In this document: positions 21,272-31,783 of the stretch, piece after piece
Position numbering within the stretch: position 1 is the stretch's first letter
Layout of the letters: every line of letters begins with the position of its first letter
NCBI GenBank assembly: GCA_028564925.1
Contig: CM053031.1
Location: 102,422,031 to 102,486,030 of the forward strand
Source: Lithobates sylvaticus
Taxonomy: Eukaryota > Chordata > Amphibia > Anura > Ranidae
Direction of reading: 5' to 3'
DNA length: 64,000 nt
Program-made: the position numbers and the translations under genes
The notes under the pieces: model-generated
What the model was told of the DNA's origin: nothing
The model's input: the letters and a program-made list of their open reading frames with translations, nothing else
Databases searched by the model: none

Positions 21272-22237
21272 TTAACCACTTTCAGACCGGACCAATTTGC
21301 AGCCAAAGGACCAGGCCCCTTTTTGCGATTCGGCACTACGTCGCTTTAACTGACAATTGCGCGGTGCGACGATGTCCTTTTTTACCACAAATAGAGCTTT
21401 CTTTTGGTGGTATTTGATCGCCCCTGCGGTTTTTATTTTTTGCGCTATAAACAAAAAAGAGTGACAATTTTGAAAAAAAAACGAATTCTTTTTTATTTTT
21501 TGCTATAATAAATATCCCCCAAAAATATATAAAAAAACATTTTTTTTCCTCAGTTTAGGCCGATACATATTCTTCTACATATTTTTGGTAAAAAAAATCG
21601 CAATAAGCGATTATTGATTGGTTTGCGCAGAAGTTATAGCGTTTACAAGATAGGGGATAGTTTTATAGCATTTTTATTAATAATTTTTTTTAATTAGTAA
21701 TGGCGGCGATCAGCGATTTTTATTGTGACTGCGACATTATGGTGGACACATCGGACATTTTTGACAAATTTTTGGGACCATTGTCATTTATACAGCAATC
21801 AATGCTATTTAAATGCATTGATTCCTGTATAAATGACACTGGCAGTGAAGGGGTTAACCAGGGGGTGGCAGTGTAGGGGTTAAGTATGCCTAGGGGTGTG
21901 TTCCTTACTGTGGGTGGCGTGGCTGTCAGCTAGTGAATGATGATCTCTGCTCCAATCACAGGGAGCAGAAATCGGCGTCACTAGTTGCTAGGCAGAACGG
22001 GGAGATGCTGTTTATTTCCACATCTCCCCGTTCAGCCTCCCCATGAGACGATCGCGGGTGTCTCCGCGGCAATCGAGTCCGCGGGACCCGCGACCGGCCT
22101 CACGGGGGTCCTGACTGGCTCGCGGCGCGCTCCCGATGGCACGGAGGCATTTAAAAGGGACTTATATATACGCCCTTATGCCTGTCTGTGCCATTCTGCC
22201 GACGTACATCGGCGTGCGCCGGTCGGGAAGCGGTTAA
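21272..22237. mobile_element. TTAA-flanked piggyBac-like MITE, whole
   Basis: TTAA (21272-21275)-CCACTTTCAGACCGG at the left and CCGGTCGGGAAGCGG-TTAA (22234-22237) at the right: inverted termini with a perfect TTAA duplication inside a Tc1 element. This is the best evidence in the window that the CCACTTCCCGACCGG family targets TTAA, the piggyBac signature. No transposase. Confidence 0.85.
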
Positions 22238-22463
22238 TCATACACCTGACGCTAATCCTACCTAATCCTTGACTTTGTGCAAGTGTAACGATTGATGCTG
22301 GTTTGAAGCCAAAGGGTAGTTTACACATTTTTCTATTCTGTTCGCTCACTTTGCAATTTGTAAATTAATAAAAATAAACAATTAAAGTATATAATTTTGA
22401 AAGCATTCTTACTGTACATTTCTTCACACCTGCCGAAAACTTTTGCACAGTATTCTATACTGT

Positions 22464-24032
22464 ATATCATTTTTTACGTGTATATTAGATTTGGATAATG
22501 GAAAGAAGGGTGCCACTTAAAATCCATTACTGTATTTAAAGTATGTTATTAATTATCATCCAATTACTCATTATGCATCTGGTGGCGAGACAGTTGAGAT
22601 TTATAAGAATAAGCTTATTGCAATATTATGCACTCTTTAAATTATGACTCCCACCCAACAGTCTGTGCCAGCAAGTTACATAAGCACAATCTATATACGT
22701 CTACATCTAACTTTTCTGTGGATTAATAAAAGTATGTGGGACAAATTTGGTAATCTTTTCTCTGTGTTATGAAACAGGGATAAAGCTGTCTCTCAATTAC
22801 TGCGTTTACTGGGCCATTTCAGAACTGTCCAGAGCTTCGCCATTCATCCTATACTTTCATTTTCTGCTGGCTAAGTGCGCCTTGCGGAGGCAATTGTTTA
22901 CTGGAACAGCTGAGTACCACACCTCCAAGAGACAGGCACAGATGGAAGTCCACAGATGTGCCGACCCTTTAATGGAACTATGGGGTTGTCCTGAACTTTT
23001 TTTGATGGGTCTTGTGCCAGAAGCAGATCCAGAAAATAACGCATAAAATGTGTTTTTGGCTAGGCTCCAGCAGTAGTCTATAACCTTCTGCACAGGATTA
23101 ATAGAATCTGCAAAATCTAATCACAATAGGACAGCAATCCCCCAAACAGCACTCCATAGTCTGATTCATATCAATTCACAGCAGATGAAATGAATTAGAC
23201 TTGGGCTTTTATTGTAGATAAATCTCTAATCCATTGGGATGTTGGTTTTAAGGTTTGGTAACCCCTTTATTTCCTTGGAGTATGTGTGAACAGAACGCCT
23301 GTGAGTTATGTGTGTTCAGTTTAGAACTACCATTTCTGCAGCACATTTTTTAATCTTCAGTACTGATTCTTGTGACAAGAGCAGAAAAGGCCACATGGAA
23401 CAGTTAGAAACCAACCTTTTAACAAATGATCTTTGTTTTTGCTTTGTTGTAAAATTGGTCTTATTTTCTTTGCTCCCAGTCTGTTAACTTTCTCATGCTA
23501 TCTACTGCAACTGTGTCTACTTTTTTTTCTCTACGACACGTCTGACATGAAACATACCTGAACTCTTTAAGCTGGCTAACCTGCTTTCCTATTCCCCTTC
23601 AAGTGATTTAAGCACGGGGCTATGAAATCTGTTTTTACATTGTTACATAATATGTGAAATAAAAGTTACAGTTGCTTGAATTCCTGAATAAAGATTTATT
23701 GTCCTTGATATGTTGGATTACATCTATTCAAAGGTGAAAAGTAGTAGACAGCAGGCAGCTGTGAGCATGTGTGTTAGAAGTCATTTAGCCGGTTTTCGAG
23801 AAATTCTTTGGAGAAAGTGCAAGTATGTAGATTTTGAGGTTGAGAGGAATCATGGCACCAAATGTGCAAAAGGAGGGGAAATTTTCCAAAATGACAGTCA
23901 GCCAAACCCTGTGCTTGGTCATGTGACACCGCATGTCATATGACCAAGTACAGGAGAAGCGTGGGGAAGCTTCACGTTGTTTTGTACCAGCCATCCACAG
24001 CTAGCCTGCCCAGTTTTGTATTATGTGACTGA
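22464..24032. other. Unannotated AT-rich stretch
   Basis: No repeat termini, tandem array or coding motif recognised. Frames at 22747-23046 and 23710-23943 have no family features. Possibly unique sequence. Confidence 0.45.
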
Positions 24033-24390
24033 TATCACATTCAAGACCCTCTGCCTCACCCACAAATGTACACAAGGAAACGCTCCTCAATATCTATGTG
24101 AGAAAATAAAACAATACATACCCAATCGCAGCCTCTGATCAACAAACCAAAACCGCCTTCTCATCCCTAAAGCCTGCTACAAATCTAAGGGAGAACGAAG
24201 ATTCGCAGTCCAAGGACCTCGGCTATGGAACACTCTACCCACCAACATCCGCATGGAAGAAAACCATCGGGCTTTCAGAAAAAAACTCAAGACCCACCTC
24301 TTCTAATAAGCAGGACAACACAGGACAGACCAAGCGCCTTGAGGCGATTCAGTTCGCATTTGCAGCGCTATACAAATCATTCATTCATAG
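24033..24390 (+). mobile_element. L2-type LINE 3' end, 5'-truncated
   Basis: Conceptual reading gives APQYLCEKI, then RRFAVQGPRLWNTLPTNIR and FRKKLKTHLF, the C-terminal tail typical of L2 reverse-transcriptase proteins. It ends GCGCTATACAAATCATTCATTCAT, a GCGCTATA tail plus short tandem repeat as in L2 3' ends. There is an in-frame stop early in the segment. It is too short to be active. Confidence 0.7.
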
Positions 24391-24416
24391 GCACTTTTCT
24401 GCTCAACACACATTAA

Positions 24417-24841
24417 TGCCGCTTACACGTGAGCGGAAATTCCAATCCGAAAAATCTTGGATGTTTTTTTTGACGGAATTACGCTCAAGCTTGTCTTGCC
24501 TACACACGGTCACACAAAAGTTCTCTTAACTTTCGACCAAAAAGAACGTGGTGACATACAACACTACGACGAGCCGTGAAAATTAAGTTCAATGCTTCCG
24601 AGCATGCGTCAAATTGTTTCCAAACGTGCATGATTTTTTGTGCGTCCGAATTGCACACAGACGATCGCATTTTCGTATAGGAACTGTTCCCGACCGAAAA
24701 ATAGAGAACCTGCTCTCAATCTTTTGCTGGCACGAATTCCGCCAGCAAAAGACCGATGGAGTATACACACAGTCAAATTTTCCATCAAAAAGCTCTCATC
24801 TGAGTTTTTCTGGCGGCATTTCCAATCGTGTGTATGCGGCA
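24417..24841. mobile_element. Harbinger-like MITE (TGCCGCRTACACACGA family)
   Basis: TGCCGCTTACACGTGAGCGG at the left, complemented TGCCGCATACACACGATTGG at the right, flanked by TAA at 24414-24416 and 24842-24844. The interior is self-complementary. Related to 6967-8153 and 52495-52910. Confidence 0.75.
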
Positions 24842-25099
24842 TAAAAGTAGGTGCTGATTCAGGTGGCAAAAAAAAAAAAGGGGTGGGACTCTCCCTAATA
24901 ATGGGTCCTGAATGCAGCTTCTGACCCCTGTTGCTACAATGAAAAATGTACATACCAAGCCAAAAATGTGTGCCATGTCCACAATTTATTGGCAGGCATA
25001 TAATGCTCTCTAGGTATAATCCAACATTTCACAGGTATTTCTCATTTCAAGTGCTAATTTGTTTTGATGTACAGTCTTGTACAAAATGTCAGACGATTA

Positions 25100-25577
25100 T
25101 TAAAGCGGTTGTATACCCGTTTTAACTTTTTTTTTAAACTACCTGCAAGAGAAAGTCATAATGAGCTAGTATGACTAGCATACTAGCTCATTATGCATCA
25201 CTTACCTTAGATCGGGGCCCCCGACGTGTCCTCTTCTCCCCCTCCAGCCGCAGCCATCTCTCTTTCGGGTATCGCCGCTCCGGCCAATCACAGCGGCGCT
25301 GCGGTGCTGTGATTGGCCAGAGCAGCGAAGACGTCGCTCCGCGCATGCGCGCGGGGCACTTTAACTGCGGTGAGCTGCAGTTGGGAATGGGGATTAACCC
25401 GTTAAATGCACCGTTGTCTACGGCGCGCATGCGCCATAGACAACGTTGTAAATCGTTCTTTGCAAATATCTCCTAAACCGTGCAGGTTTAGGAGATATTT
25501 CTTGTACCTACAGGTAAGCCTTAATCTAGGCTTACCTGTAGGTGCAACTTGAAATTTAGGGTATACAACCACTTTAA
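25100..25577. mobile_element. TTAA-flanked MITE, whole
   Basis: TTAA (25100-25103)-AGCGGTTGTATACCCG and complemented TTAA (25574-25577)-AGTGGTTGTATACCC. It contains a short palindrome around TAGTATGACTAGCATACTA and two outward donor-like motifs (25200-25208 minus, 25511-25519 plus). It is the cleanest end pair of this family in the window. Confidence 0.85.
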
Positions 25578-25880
25578 GTGCGAAAGTGTACCAACATCCC
25601 AAGAATAGCAATAACATCAAAATAAACATGTGTAGCTGGGACTTTTATAGGCACCTTAAACAAATACCAAAATATAAAAAGAGCATGCAAGAACATTTTT
25701 ATAGTCCTTGGACCAATAACTTGCACAAAATATACCATAATTTTCTCCACATGTTACATTAGTTATAAATATATCTTGCTTTGAAATTACATAATTTATA
25801 TGGCATGACCCAACACGTTTAGAACAGTTGTCTTCTTCAGGGTGCACATGGTACATTATATGATACAATTATATGATATA
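25578..25880. other. Unannotated; one hammerhead-like motif
   Basis: On the minus strand, 25848-25805 reads CCTGAAGAAGACAACTG then TTCTAAACGTGTTGG, the same type of motif as at 34440-34720. Nothing else is recognisable. Confidence 0.3.
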
Positions 25881-26310
25881 CAGAGGGTCCCCTAGTTACA
25901 AACATCCGACTTACAAACGACTCCTACCTACAAATGGAGGGAGACAACAGGAAGTGAGAGGAAATCTACCCCTAGGAAGGGAAATTCTCTCCTGTAAGAG
26001 TTATTATGGGAAAAGGGTACCTCCACTGATGCTTTTTTTTTATCAAGGCTTGTTTCCAAAACAACCCAAAATTTTCAAAATCCAATTGTCATTGGGACAG
26101 GAAGTGAGGTGAAATCTTCTGAACAGGTGCACAGACAGCAACACAAACATTACAGGGGTGTTAACCCTTCCCTATGTTATCCAAAAAGCTTAAAAATTGT
26201 TTTTCTGGCTGGAACTACACTTAAAAATGTACCTGTTCCGACTTACAAACAGATTCAACTTAAGAACAAACCTACAGACCCTATCATGTTTGTAACCCGG
26301 GGACCCCCTG
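25881..26310. mobile_element. TA-flanked MITE with GTTACAAAC termini
   Basis: CAGAGGGTCCCCTAGTTAC at the left and complemented CAGGGGGTCCCCGGGTTAC at the right, flanked by TA (25879-25880, 26311-26312). It is collinear with 8184-8610. Its right-hand TA is also the left TA of the next Tc1 element. Confidence 0.8.
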
Positions 26311-26312
26311 TA

Positions 26313-27062
26313 CAGTGCCTTGCAAAAGTATTCACCCCCCTTGGCATTTTTCGTGTTTTGTTGCCTCACAACCTGAAATTAACATGGATTGTTTGAGGGT
26401 TTGCATCATTTAATTTACAGAACATTACCACAACTTTGAAGATGTTTTTTTTTTATTGTGAAGCAAACAACAAAACAGAAAAATCAATGTGCATAACTAT
26501 TCACCCCCTAAAGTCAATACTTTGTGGAGCCACCTTTTGTGGCTAGCACAGCTCCAAGTCGCTTTGGATACGTCTCTATGAGCTTGCCACATCTTACCAC
26601 TGGGATTTTTGCCAATTTCTCCTTGCAAAACTGCTCCAGCTTCTGTTGGATGATTTGCGCTTGTGAACAGCAATCTTTAAGTCTGACCACAGATTTTCTA
26701 TTGGATTGAAGTCTGGGCTTTGACTAGACCATTCCAACAAATTTACATGTTTCCCCTTAAATCACTCAAGTGTTGCTTTAGCAGTGTGTTTGGGGTCATT
26801 GTCCTGCTGGAAGGTGAACCTCCGTCCTAGCATCAAATTACACACAGAGTGGTACAGGATTGCTCAAGAATATCCCTGTATTTAGCATCATCCATCTTTC
26901 CCTCCTCTGACCAGTTTCCCAGTCCTGACTGCTGAAAAACATCCCCACAGCATGATGCTGCCACCATCATGTTTCACTGTGGGGATGGTGTTCTTTGGGT
27001 GATGTGATGTGTTGGGTTAGCAACACATAGCGTTTTTGCTTGCTTTTGATGGCCAAAAAAAC
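26313..27062 (-). mobile_element. Truncated Tc1-like transposon
   Basis: It begins CAGTGCCTTGCAAAAGTATT directly after TA, a classic Tc1 inverted terminus. The transposase lies on the minus strand, so this end is the 3' end of the element. The copy is cut off at about 27062 within the transposase sequence, where a TTACCACTTC-family fragment begins; no right half is seen. Confidence 0.8.
26530..27060 (-). pseudogene. Tc1-like transposase, C-terminal catalytic fragment
   Basis: On the minus strand the sequence at about 26995-26935 reads [20 protein letters not shown] with small differences, the stretch around the second catalytic aspartate/glycine motif of Tc1 transposases. It is followed by sequence for DGKMDD and the ...GDNDPKHTA(K)-like part near 26800, where the last DDE region lies. 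There is no continuous frame: several stops and shifts break it, and the N-terminal DNA-binding half is missing because the element is truncated at 27062. It is non-functional. Family known: DDE transposase cutting at TA. The assignment by motif is firm, the exact ends are not. Confidence 0.65.
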
Positions 27063-27722
27063 TCACTCCCTAGGACACACTTAGCCCCTTGATCGCCCCC
27101 TAGTGTTTAACCCCTTCCCTGCCAGTGTCATTTATACAGTAATCAGTGGCTATTTATAGCACTGATCGATGTATAAATGACAATGGTCCCAAAATAGTGT
27201 CAAAAGTGTCTGATCTGTCCACCATAATGTCGCAGTACTGATAAAAATCGTAGATCACCGCCATTACTAGTAAAAAAAAAAAATTAATAGTAAAAATGCC
27301 ATAAATCTATCCACTATTTTGTAGACGCTATAACTTTTGCGCAAACCAATCAATATACACTTATTGTGATTTTTTTTTACCAAAAATATGTAGAAGAATA
27401 CATATCGGCCTAAACTGAGGGAAAAAATCATTTTTATATATATATATTTGGGGGATATTTATTACAGCAAAAAGTTAAAAATAATTGTATTTTTTTCCCA
27501 AATTTACGCTTTTTTTTTGTTTATAGCGCAAAAAATAAAAACCGCAGGGGTGATCAAATACCACCAAAAGAAAGCTCTATTTGTGGGGGAAAAAAGGACG
27601 TTGATTTTGTTTGGGTACAACGTTGCATGACCGCGCAATTGTCAGCTAAATCAACGCAGTGCCGAATCGCAAAATTCTCTGGTCAGGAAGGGGGTAAATC
27701 CTTCCGGGGCTGAAGTGATTAA
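27063..27722. mobile_element. TTAA-family element, 5'-truncated
   Basis: Collinear with 11600-12228 (CCCCTTGATCGCC, CACCGCCATTACTAGTAA, AGAAGAATACATATCGGCC). It ends GGGGCTGAAGTGA-TTAA (27719-27722), complementing to TTAA-TCACTTCAGCCCC. The left end is missing and joined to the truncated Tc1, so the junction is probably a deletion or recombination scar. Confidence 0.7.
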
Positions 27723-27990
27723 GGTATGGGGGAATTACACTGACCACCAACATAATGGCAATGCTTTCCACTGATCACCAGTGTAATAGAGGATTCTTTC
27801 CAATGACCTCCAATATAAGGGGTCATTTTATCACTGACCAACAATCTAAAGGGTCACCTATTTCTGTGACAACCAATGTAGGTGGCCCTTCTCCCACTTA
27901 CCTCCAATGTAATAGGCATTATTTTCACAAACCACTGATGTAAGGGGGCACTTTTGTTGTAGCCAACACTGTAACATAATGATTTCCACT
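27723..27990. repeat. Degenerate minisatellite
   Basis: Loose units of about 30-40 bp built on CACTGACCACCAATGTAA(G)GGG repeat around 27740, 27770, 27805, 27830, 27870, 27900, 27935 and 27960. Old and diverged. Confidence 0.55.
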
Positions 27991-28649
27991 GCCTTCATTT
28001 CTTTTCCCAATTTTTTTAAGAGCAGGACAGTTAAAAAATGATCAGCTCTGGGTGTCAAATATGGTAGGTTTGCCATATTCTCTTATTTTTTTATTTACTG
28101 TTGTATACACAACTTACAGATCATATCAATATACACTTAGTTGTGAATATTTTTTTTATTTAATATTTTGCAGGTGTTTCCTGAGATCTCAAAATTATTG
28201 TAAGGGGTCTTCCATGGTAAAATGGTTGTAAAAGCAAATATTATAATTGGATTTTTTTTAATTGTATAAAGAAATTATATCTTTGCATCAGAATAACTTT
28301 TCTGGGTATATGTATTTAATCATAACAGTTATAGCCAAGTGAATGATAATGAAATTGTAAAACACAACAATAAAATGCTGAGACAAGTGTTAATGAACAC
28401 TCCACTATTAATATCTCTATCTATTTGTGGAAATAACAGCCATTTAAACTGTTTTGCTATTTATTAATCTGCAGAATGTAATCAATTTCATTAAACTGGT
28501 TCATTTGTTCAGAGATATAAAGATACAACTAATTAATCCTAGTTGGAATCATAGGAAGTAGTGGGAAGCATTCCATGGATGATAGCCATTGATATATTAG
28601 ATTGCATTATACATGCTAAATGGCCTGTTTTACTTGTCCATAATACTAT
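27991..28649. other. Unannotated AT-rich stretch
   Basis: Nothing recognisable besides AT-rich low-complexity sequence. Confidence 0.45.
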
Positions 28650-28760
28650 CAAGTGTATTCGGAAAAACGGAAAATTGTATACTTACCTGTCGCATCATGG
28701 CAGCATACACTCTGGGGAGTAACTCGCAGACAGGGTGGGTAATGCATCAATAGTAGTTTT

Positions 28761-31607
28761 TTATTCACAAGGAATGGCAGAGTTGGCCTGAATAACCGAT
28801 CTCCCAAAATTTACAGTAGACAAACGGGCAGAATCGACTTTATAATGGGAAATAAAAGTATTCCTGGAGGACCAGGTGGCCGCCCTGCAGATGGTTTCAG
28901 CTGAGACCCTACAATAGGCTGCCCATGAGGTTGCCACTGCCCGGGTGGAATGCGCCTTCAACCCGTCCGGGATCTGCGTAGCACTTAGCGAGTAGGCCTT
29001 CTTGATGGTTTTCACCAGCCATGAGGCGATTGTGCGGGCCGATGCTGACTGACCTCTCCTGAAACCGTGAGGGATGATTAGGAGGTTCTCTGACTTCCTA
29101 AAGGGTTCTGAGGCTGAGAGGTATTTGATGATGTTACCTCTGACATCCAGGGGGTGCGGATCGCCCTGGTCTGTGGTGAGCGCTGGCAGGTTAATCTCCT
29201 GGTTGAAGTGAAAGGAGGACGACACTTTAGGGATGAAGCGGTCTGAGGGTTTTAGGACTACCCTGTCTGGGTGGATGACCAGATATGGATCCCTGGCCAG
29301 TAAGGCTTGCATCTCAGAGACCCTTTTAGCCGATGTTATAGCGATGAGGAATGTCACCTTTAGCGTCAGATCCCAGAGGGAGATGCCCTCTAGAGGGAAG
29401 AAGGGTTCTTTAGATAGGGCCTCCAGAACGACCGACAGGTCCCAGGTCGGGAATGAAGGCTTCCTGGGAGGCCTCAGCTTGAGACCTGCCCTCTGGAACT
29501 GAACGACAAGAGGGTCGAGGGCCCATCTAGTCCCAGTCAGGGCGGACAGGGCTGACACCTGCACCTTAAGGGTGCTGGAGCCGAGGCCTTTGTCCAGACC
29601 TGTCTGCAGAAACTCCAGAATCTGAGGGGTTGAGATGGAGGATAGATCCCACTCCTGCTGATGGGCGAAGGAGGTGAACTTATCCCAAACCCGCCGGTAG
29701 GTGGTGTTTGTGGTGGATTTTCTGGCCTGAAGTAGGGTGTCTACTACCCTAGAGGAACAGCCCCGCTCTAGGTACCTAGACCTTTCAGTCTCCAGGCCAT
29801 CAGGTGCATCCTCTCTGGACTCGGGTGCAATAGATGGCCCTGGGAGAGCAGGTCGACTGACTGTGGAAGGGGGAGCGGGTCTGTTGTGCTCAACTGTAGG
29901 AGAGTGGTAAACCATGGCCTCCTGGGCCAGAAGGGAATCACGGCCACCACTAGGGCTGATGACCGCTTGAGCCTGAGCAGAAACCTCGCTATCAAAGGGG
30001 TCGGAGGGAAGATATACCCGAGGTGGAAGTCCCAGGGGTGGTGGAGACAGTCTGTCCCCTCCGCTGAGGGGAAGGGGACTCGAGACAGGAATCTCTGACA
30101 CTTGGTATTGTCCGGGGTCGCTGCCAGGTCTATATCCGGGGGGCCCCAGGTTTTGGAGATCAGGGCGAAGGCCCGGGGACTCAGGGACCACTCGTTGTTG
30201 GAGAGAAATCTCCTGCTGAGGGAATCGGCCAGGAGATTCTCGGTACCTGGAATGTAGACCGCCCTGAGGTCCAGGAGGTTCCGCTGTGCCCATTCCATAA
30301 CAGGGAGAACTTCCCGCATCATGGAAGAGCTCTTGGTACCCCCCTGGCGGTTGACATAGGCGACAGCGACCCTGTTGTCTAACCTCAGGAGGACCGGCTT
30401 GCCCCTCAGGAGAGGGCCAAAGGCCAGGAGGGCCTGGAGAGCCGCCCTCATTTCCAGCACGTTGGAAACGATGTCCCGAGCTTCGAATGGCCAGCGGCCC
30501 TGGGCCGCATGGTGTAGGTAGTGGGCCCCCCAACCCTCCAGACTGGCATCCGAGGTAACCACCTCCTGAGGGGGGGGAATAATATGCCTGAACCTGCCCA
30601 AGTTGCTCGGCCGGGTCCACCATCTCAGGGACTGTTTGACCTCTTGTGAAATGTGGATGGGCTGCGACATGGCCGAGCCGTTCCACTGGTGTAGAAACGA
30701 AATCTGAAGAGGCCTCGCGTTCCAGTGCGCCCATTGTACCATCGGAATGGTGGCCGATAGGGAGCCCAGCAGGCTGAGGCACGCTCTGGCCGGCAGGGAA
30801 GTGGCTAGGATGGCTCTCCTGATTTTCTGGGTCAGAGGGGGGATCTTCTCTGGGGGCAGCTCTATCGTATTTGACCGAGTATCCAATACGGCCCCCAGAA
30901 AGACCATTCTCTGCGAGGGCTGAGGGTTGCTTTTCCCCCAATTTATGAGCCACCCCAGACTCTGAAGGGTGGAAATTAGAATTTCCCGGTGTTGAATAAG
31001 GGATTCTCTGGTGCCTGAGAGTAGGAGAATGTCGTCCAGATAGTGGTGGACCCTCAAACCCCTTTCTCTCAGGGCCGCCACTACCGGGAGGAGGATCTTT
31101 GTAAAGGTCCTGGGGGCCGTAGAGATTCCGAACGGCAGGCACTGGAATTGGAAGTGCCGCTGGTCTATAGAGAACCGAAGGAATCTTCGGAACAAGATAT
31201 GGATTGGGACGTGCAGGTATGCGTCCTGAAGGTCCACGGACAACATCCAATCCCCCAGGTTTACGGCCTGAAGGATGGATTGTAGACTTTCCATCTTGAA
31301 AGATTCCACCCGGATGGATCGGTTGAGCCTTTTCAGGTCTAGGACGGGGCGCAGATCCCCTGACTTTTTCCTGACCAGGAAGAGGGGGGAGTAAAACCCC
31401 CTGCCTCTTTGAGATCCGGGCACCTCCACTATAGCCTCCTTTCGGAGCAATTCCTGGACGTAGTCCAGCAGCAACGCCCTTTTGTGATGTGAGGATGGAA
31501 GCTTGGTTGGACAGAAGTGGTCGCCCGGGGGTCGGCCCCGGAAGGACCACCTGTGCCCGAAACGGACGGTAGCCACCGTCCACGGGTCTCTGATGGTACC
31601 CGCCCAA
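28761..31607 (-). CDS. DIRS-type tyrosine recombinase frame
   Basis: A 948-codon open frame whose last third is a tyrosine recombinase: the arginine in TSAKRVSE (about residue 762), H-x-x-R in HSTRAVA (886-889) and the nucleophile tyrosine in FISHYKVD (about 922) are in the family order R..HxxR..Y. In DIRS elements this enzyme inserts the circular DNA intermediate, so no target duplication arises. The first 600 or so codons overlap the reverse-transcriptase frame in another register and are proline/glycine-rich without family motifs, so much of the N-terminal part may not be translated. Translation start is uncertain. The core recombinase lies at about 28761-29770. Part of a retroelement fossil; no host role implied. 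Confidence 0.75.
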   Translation of the reverse strand: MGGYHQRPVDGGYRPFRAQVVLPGPTPGRPLLSNQASILTSQKGVAAGLRPGIAPKGGYSGGARISKRQGVLLPPLPGQEKVRGSAPRPRPEKAQPIHPGGIFQDGKSTIHPSGRKPGGLDVVRGPSGRIPARPNPYLVPKIPSVLYRPAALPIPVPAVRNLYGPQDLYKDPPPGSGGPERKGFEGPPLSGRHSPTLRHQRIPYSTPGNSNFHPSESGVAHKLGEKQPSALAENGLSGGRIGYSVKYDRAAPREDPPSDPENQESHPSHFPAGQSVPQPAGLPIGHHSDGTMGALEREASSDFVSTPVERLGHVAAHPHFTRGQTVPEMVDPAEQLGQVQAYYSPPSGGGYLGCQSGGLGGPLPTPCGPGPLAIRSSGHRFQRAGNEGGSPGPPGLWPSPEGQAGPPEVRQQGRCRLCQPPGGYQELFHDAGSSPCYGMGTAEPPGPQGGLHSRYRESPGRFPQQEISLQQRVVPESPGLRPDLQNLGPPGYRPGSDPGQYQVSEIPVSSPLPLSGGDRLSPPPLGLPPRVYLPSDPFDSEVSAQAQAVISPSGGRDSLLAQEAMVYHSPTVEHNRPAPPSTVSRPALPGPSIAPESREDAPDGLETERSRYLERGCSSRVVDTLLQARKSTTNTTYRRVWDKFTSFAHQQEWDLSSISTPQILEFLQTGLDKGLGSSTLKVQVSALSALTGTRWALDPLVVQFQRAGLKLRPPRKPSFPTWDLSVVLEALSKEPFFPLEGISLWDLTLKVTFLIAITSAKRVSEMQALLARDPYLVIHPDRVVLKPSDRFIPKVSSSFHFNQEINLPALTTDQGDPHPLDVRGNIIKYLSASEPFRKSENLLIIPHGFRRGQSASARTIASWLVKTIKKAYSLSATQIPDGLKAHSTRAVATSWAAYCRVSAETICRAATWSSRNTFISHYKVDSARLSTVNFGRSVIQANSAIPCE

Positions 31608-31783
31608 GCCAGCTGGAATTTTGAGAGCCTGGCTCCCACTACTGCTGGCTGGGCGGACGTACCTTCAAAAAGACTTCTGGTCATTAGACGCAGAGGTCTT
31701 AGGTTTTTGAAATTTGGAGAAGGTAGTCTGGGGATTCCTCCAGTTCCTCCGGTACTCCTTGCCTGGTCTGTAGGCCCTAGCAT
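29768..31783 (-). CDS. DIRS-type reverse transcriptase / RNase H frame
   Basis: A 671-codon frame. Reverse-transcriptase motifs: SVDLQDAY (about 182-189), the QCLPFGI motif (214-220) and the catalytic YLDD box (248-251). RNase H motifs follow: TSDASLEGWG (410-419), E in NVLEMRA (444), LRLDNRVAV (467-475) and LADSLSR (518-524). The C-terminal block DIDLAATP...WPRRPW (about 550-630) matches the methyltransferase-like domain carried by many DIRS elements. In the element it would copy RNA to DNA. The frame overlaps the gag-like frame at its start and the recombinase frame for most of its length. Length and motif order are normal for the family. Confidence 0.85.
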   Translation of the reverse strand: MLGPTDQARSTGGTGGIPRLPSPNFKNLRPLRLMTRSLFEGTSAQPAVVGARLSKFQLAWAGTIRDPWTVATVRFGHRWSFRGRPPGDHFCPTKLPSSHHKRALLLDYVQELLRKEAIVEVPGSQRGRGFYSPLFLVRKKSGDLRPVLDLKRLNRSIRVESFKMESLQSILQAVNLGDWMLSVDLQDAYLHVPIHILFRRFLRFSIDQRHFQFQCLPFGISTAPRTFTKILLPVVAALRERGLRVHHYLDDILLLSGTRESLIQHREILISTLQSLGWLINWGKSNPQPSQRMVFLGAVLDTRSNTIELPPEKIPPLTQKIRRAILATSLPARACLSLLGSLSATIPMVQWAHWNARPLQISFLHQWNGSAMSQPIHISQEVKQSLRWWTRPSNLGRFRHIIPPPQEVVTSDASLEGWGAHYLHHAAQGRWPFEARDIVSNVLEMRAALQALLAFGPLLRGKPVLLRLDNRVAVAYVNRQGGTKSSSMMREVLPVMEWAQRNLLDLRAVYIPGTENLLADSLSRRFLSNNEWSLSPRAFALISKTWGPPDIDLAATPDNTKCQRFLSRVPFPSAEGTDCLHHPWDFHLGYIFPPTPLIARFLLRLKRSSALVVAVIPFWPRRPWFTTLLQLSTTDPLPLPQSVDLLSQGHLLHPSPERMHLMAWRLKGLGT

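Larger units (their letters stand above)
20686..22463 (-). mobile_element. Truncated Tc1-like transposon split by a TTAA element
   Basis: The right terminus at about 22463 (complement ...TGCAAAAGTTTTCGGCAGGTG) is the inverted repeat of a Tc1 family widespread in fish and frogs (recognised from memory, not searched). Transposase-related sequence fills 20690-21166 on the minus strand. The left third of the element is gone, ending in the minisatellite. The block 21272-22237 is a later insertion at a TTAA that belongs to the Tc1 sequence (TATAATTGG-TTAA-TCATACACC). Confidence 0.7.

Noticed and set aside
21272-22237. Small frames near 21985-22272 as a gene
   Set aside because: They lie in the non-coding interior of a TTAA MITE and have no family motif.
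28676-28695. U1 snRNA gene suggested by ATACTTACCTG
   Set aside because: Only the first 11 bases resemble U1; no stem-loop I sequence follows. The motif is better explained as an antisense splice-donor consensus.
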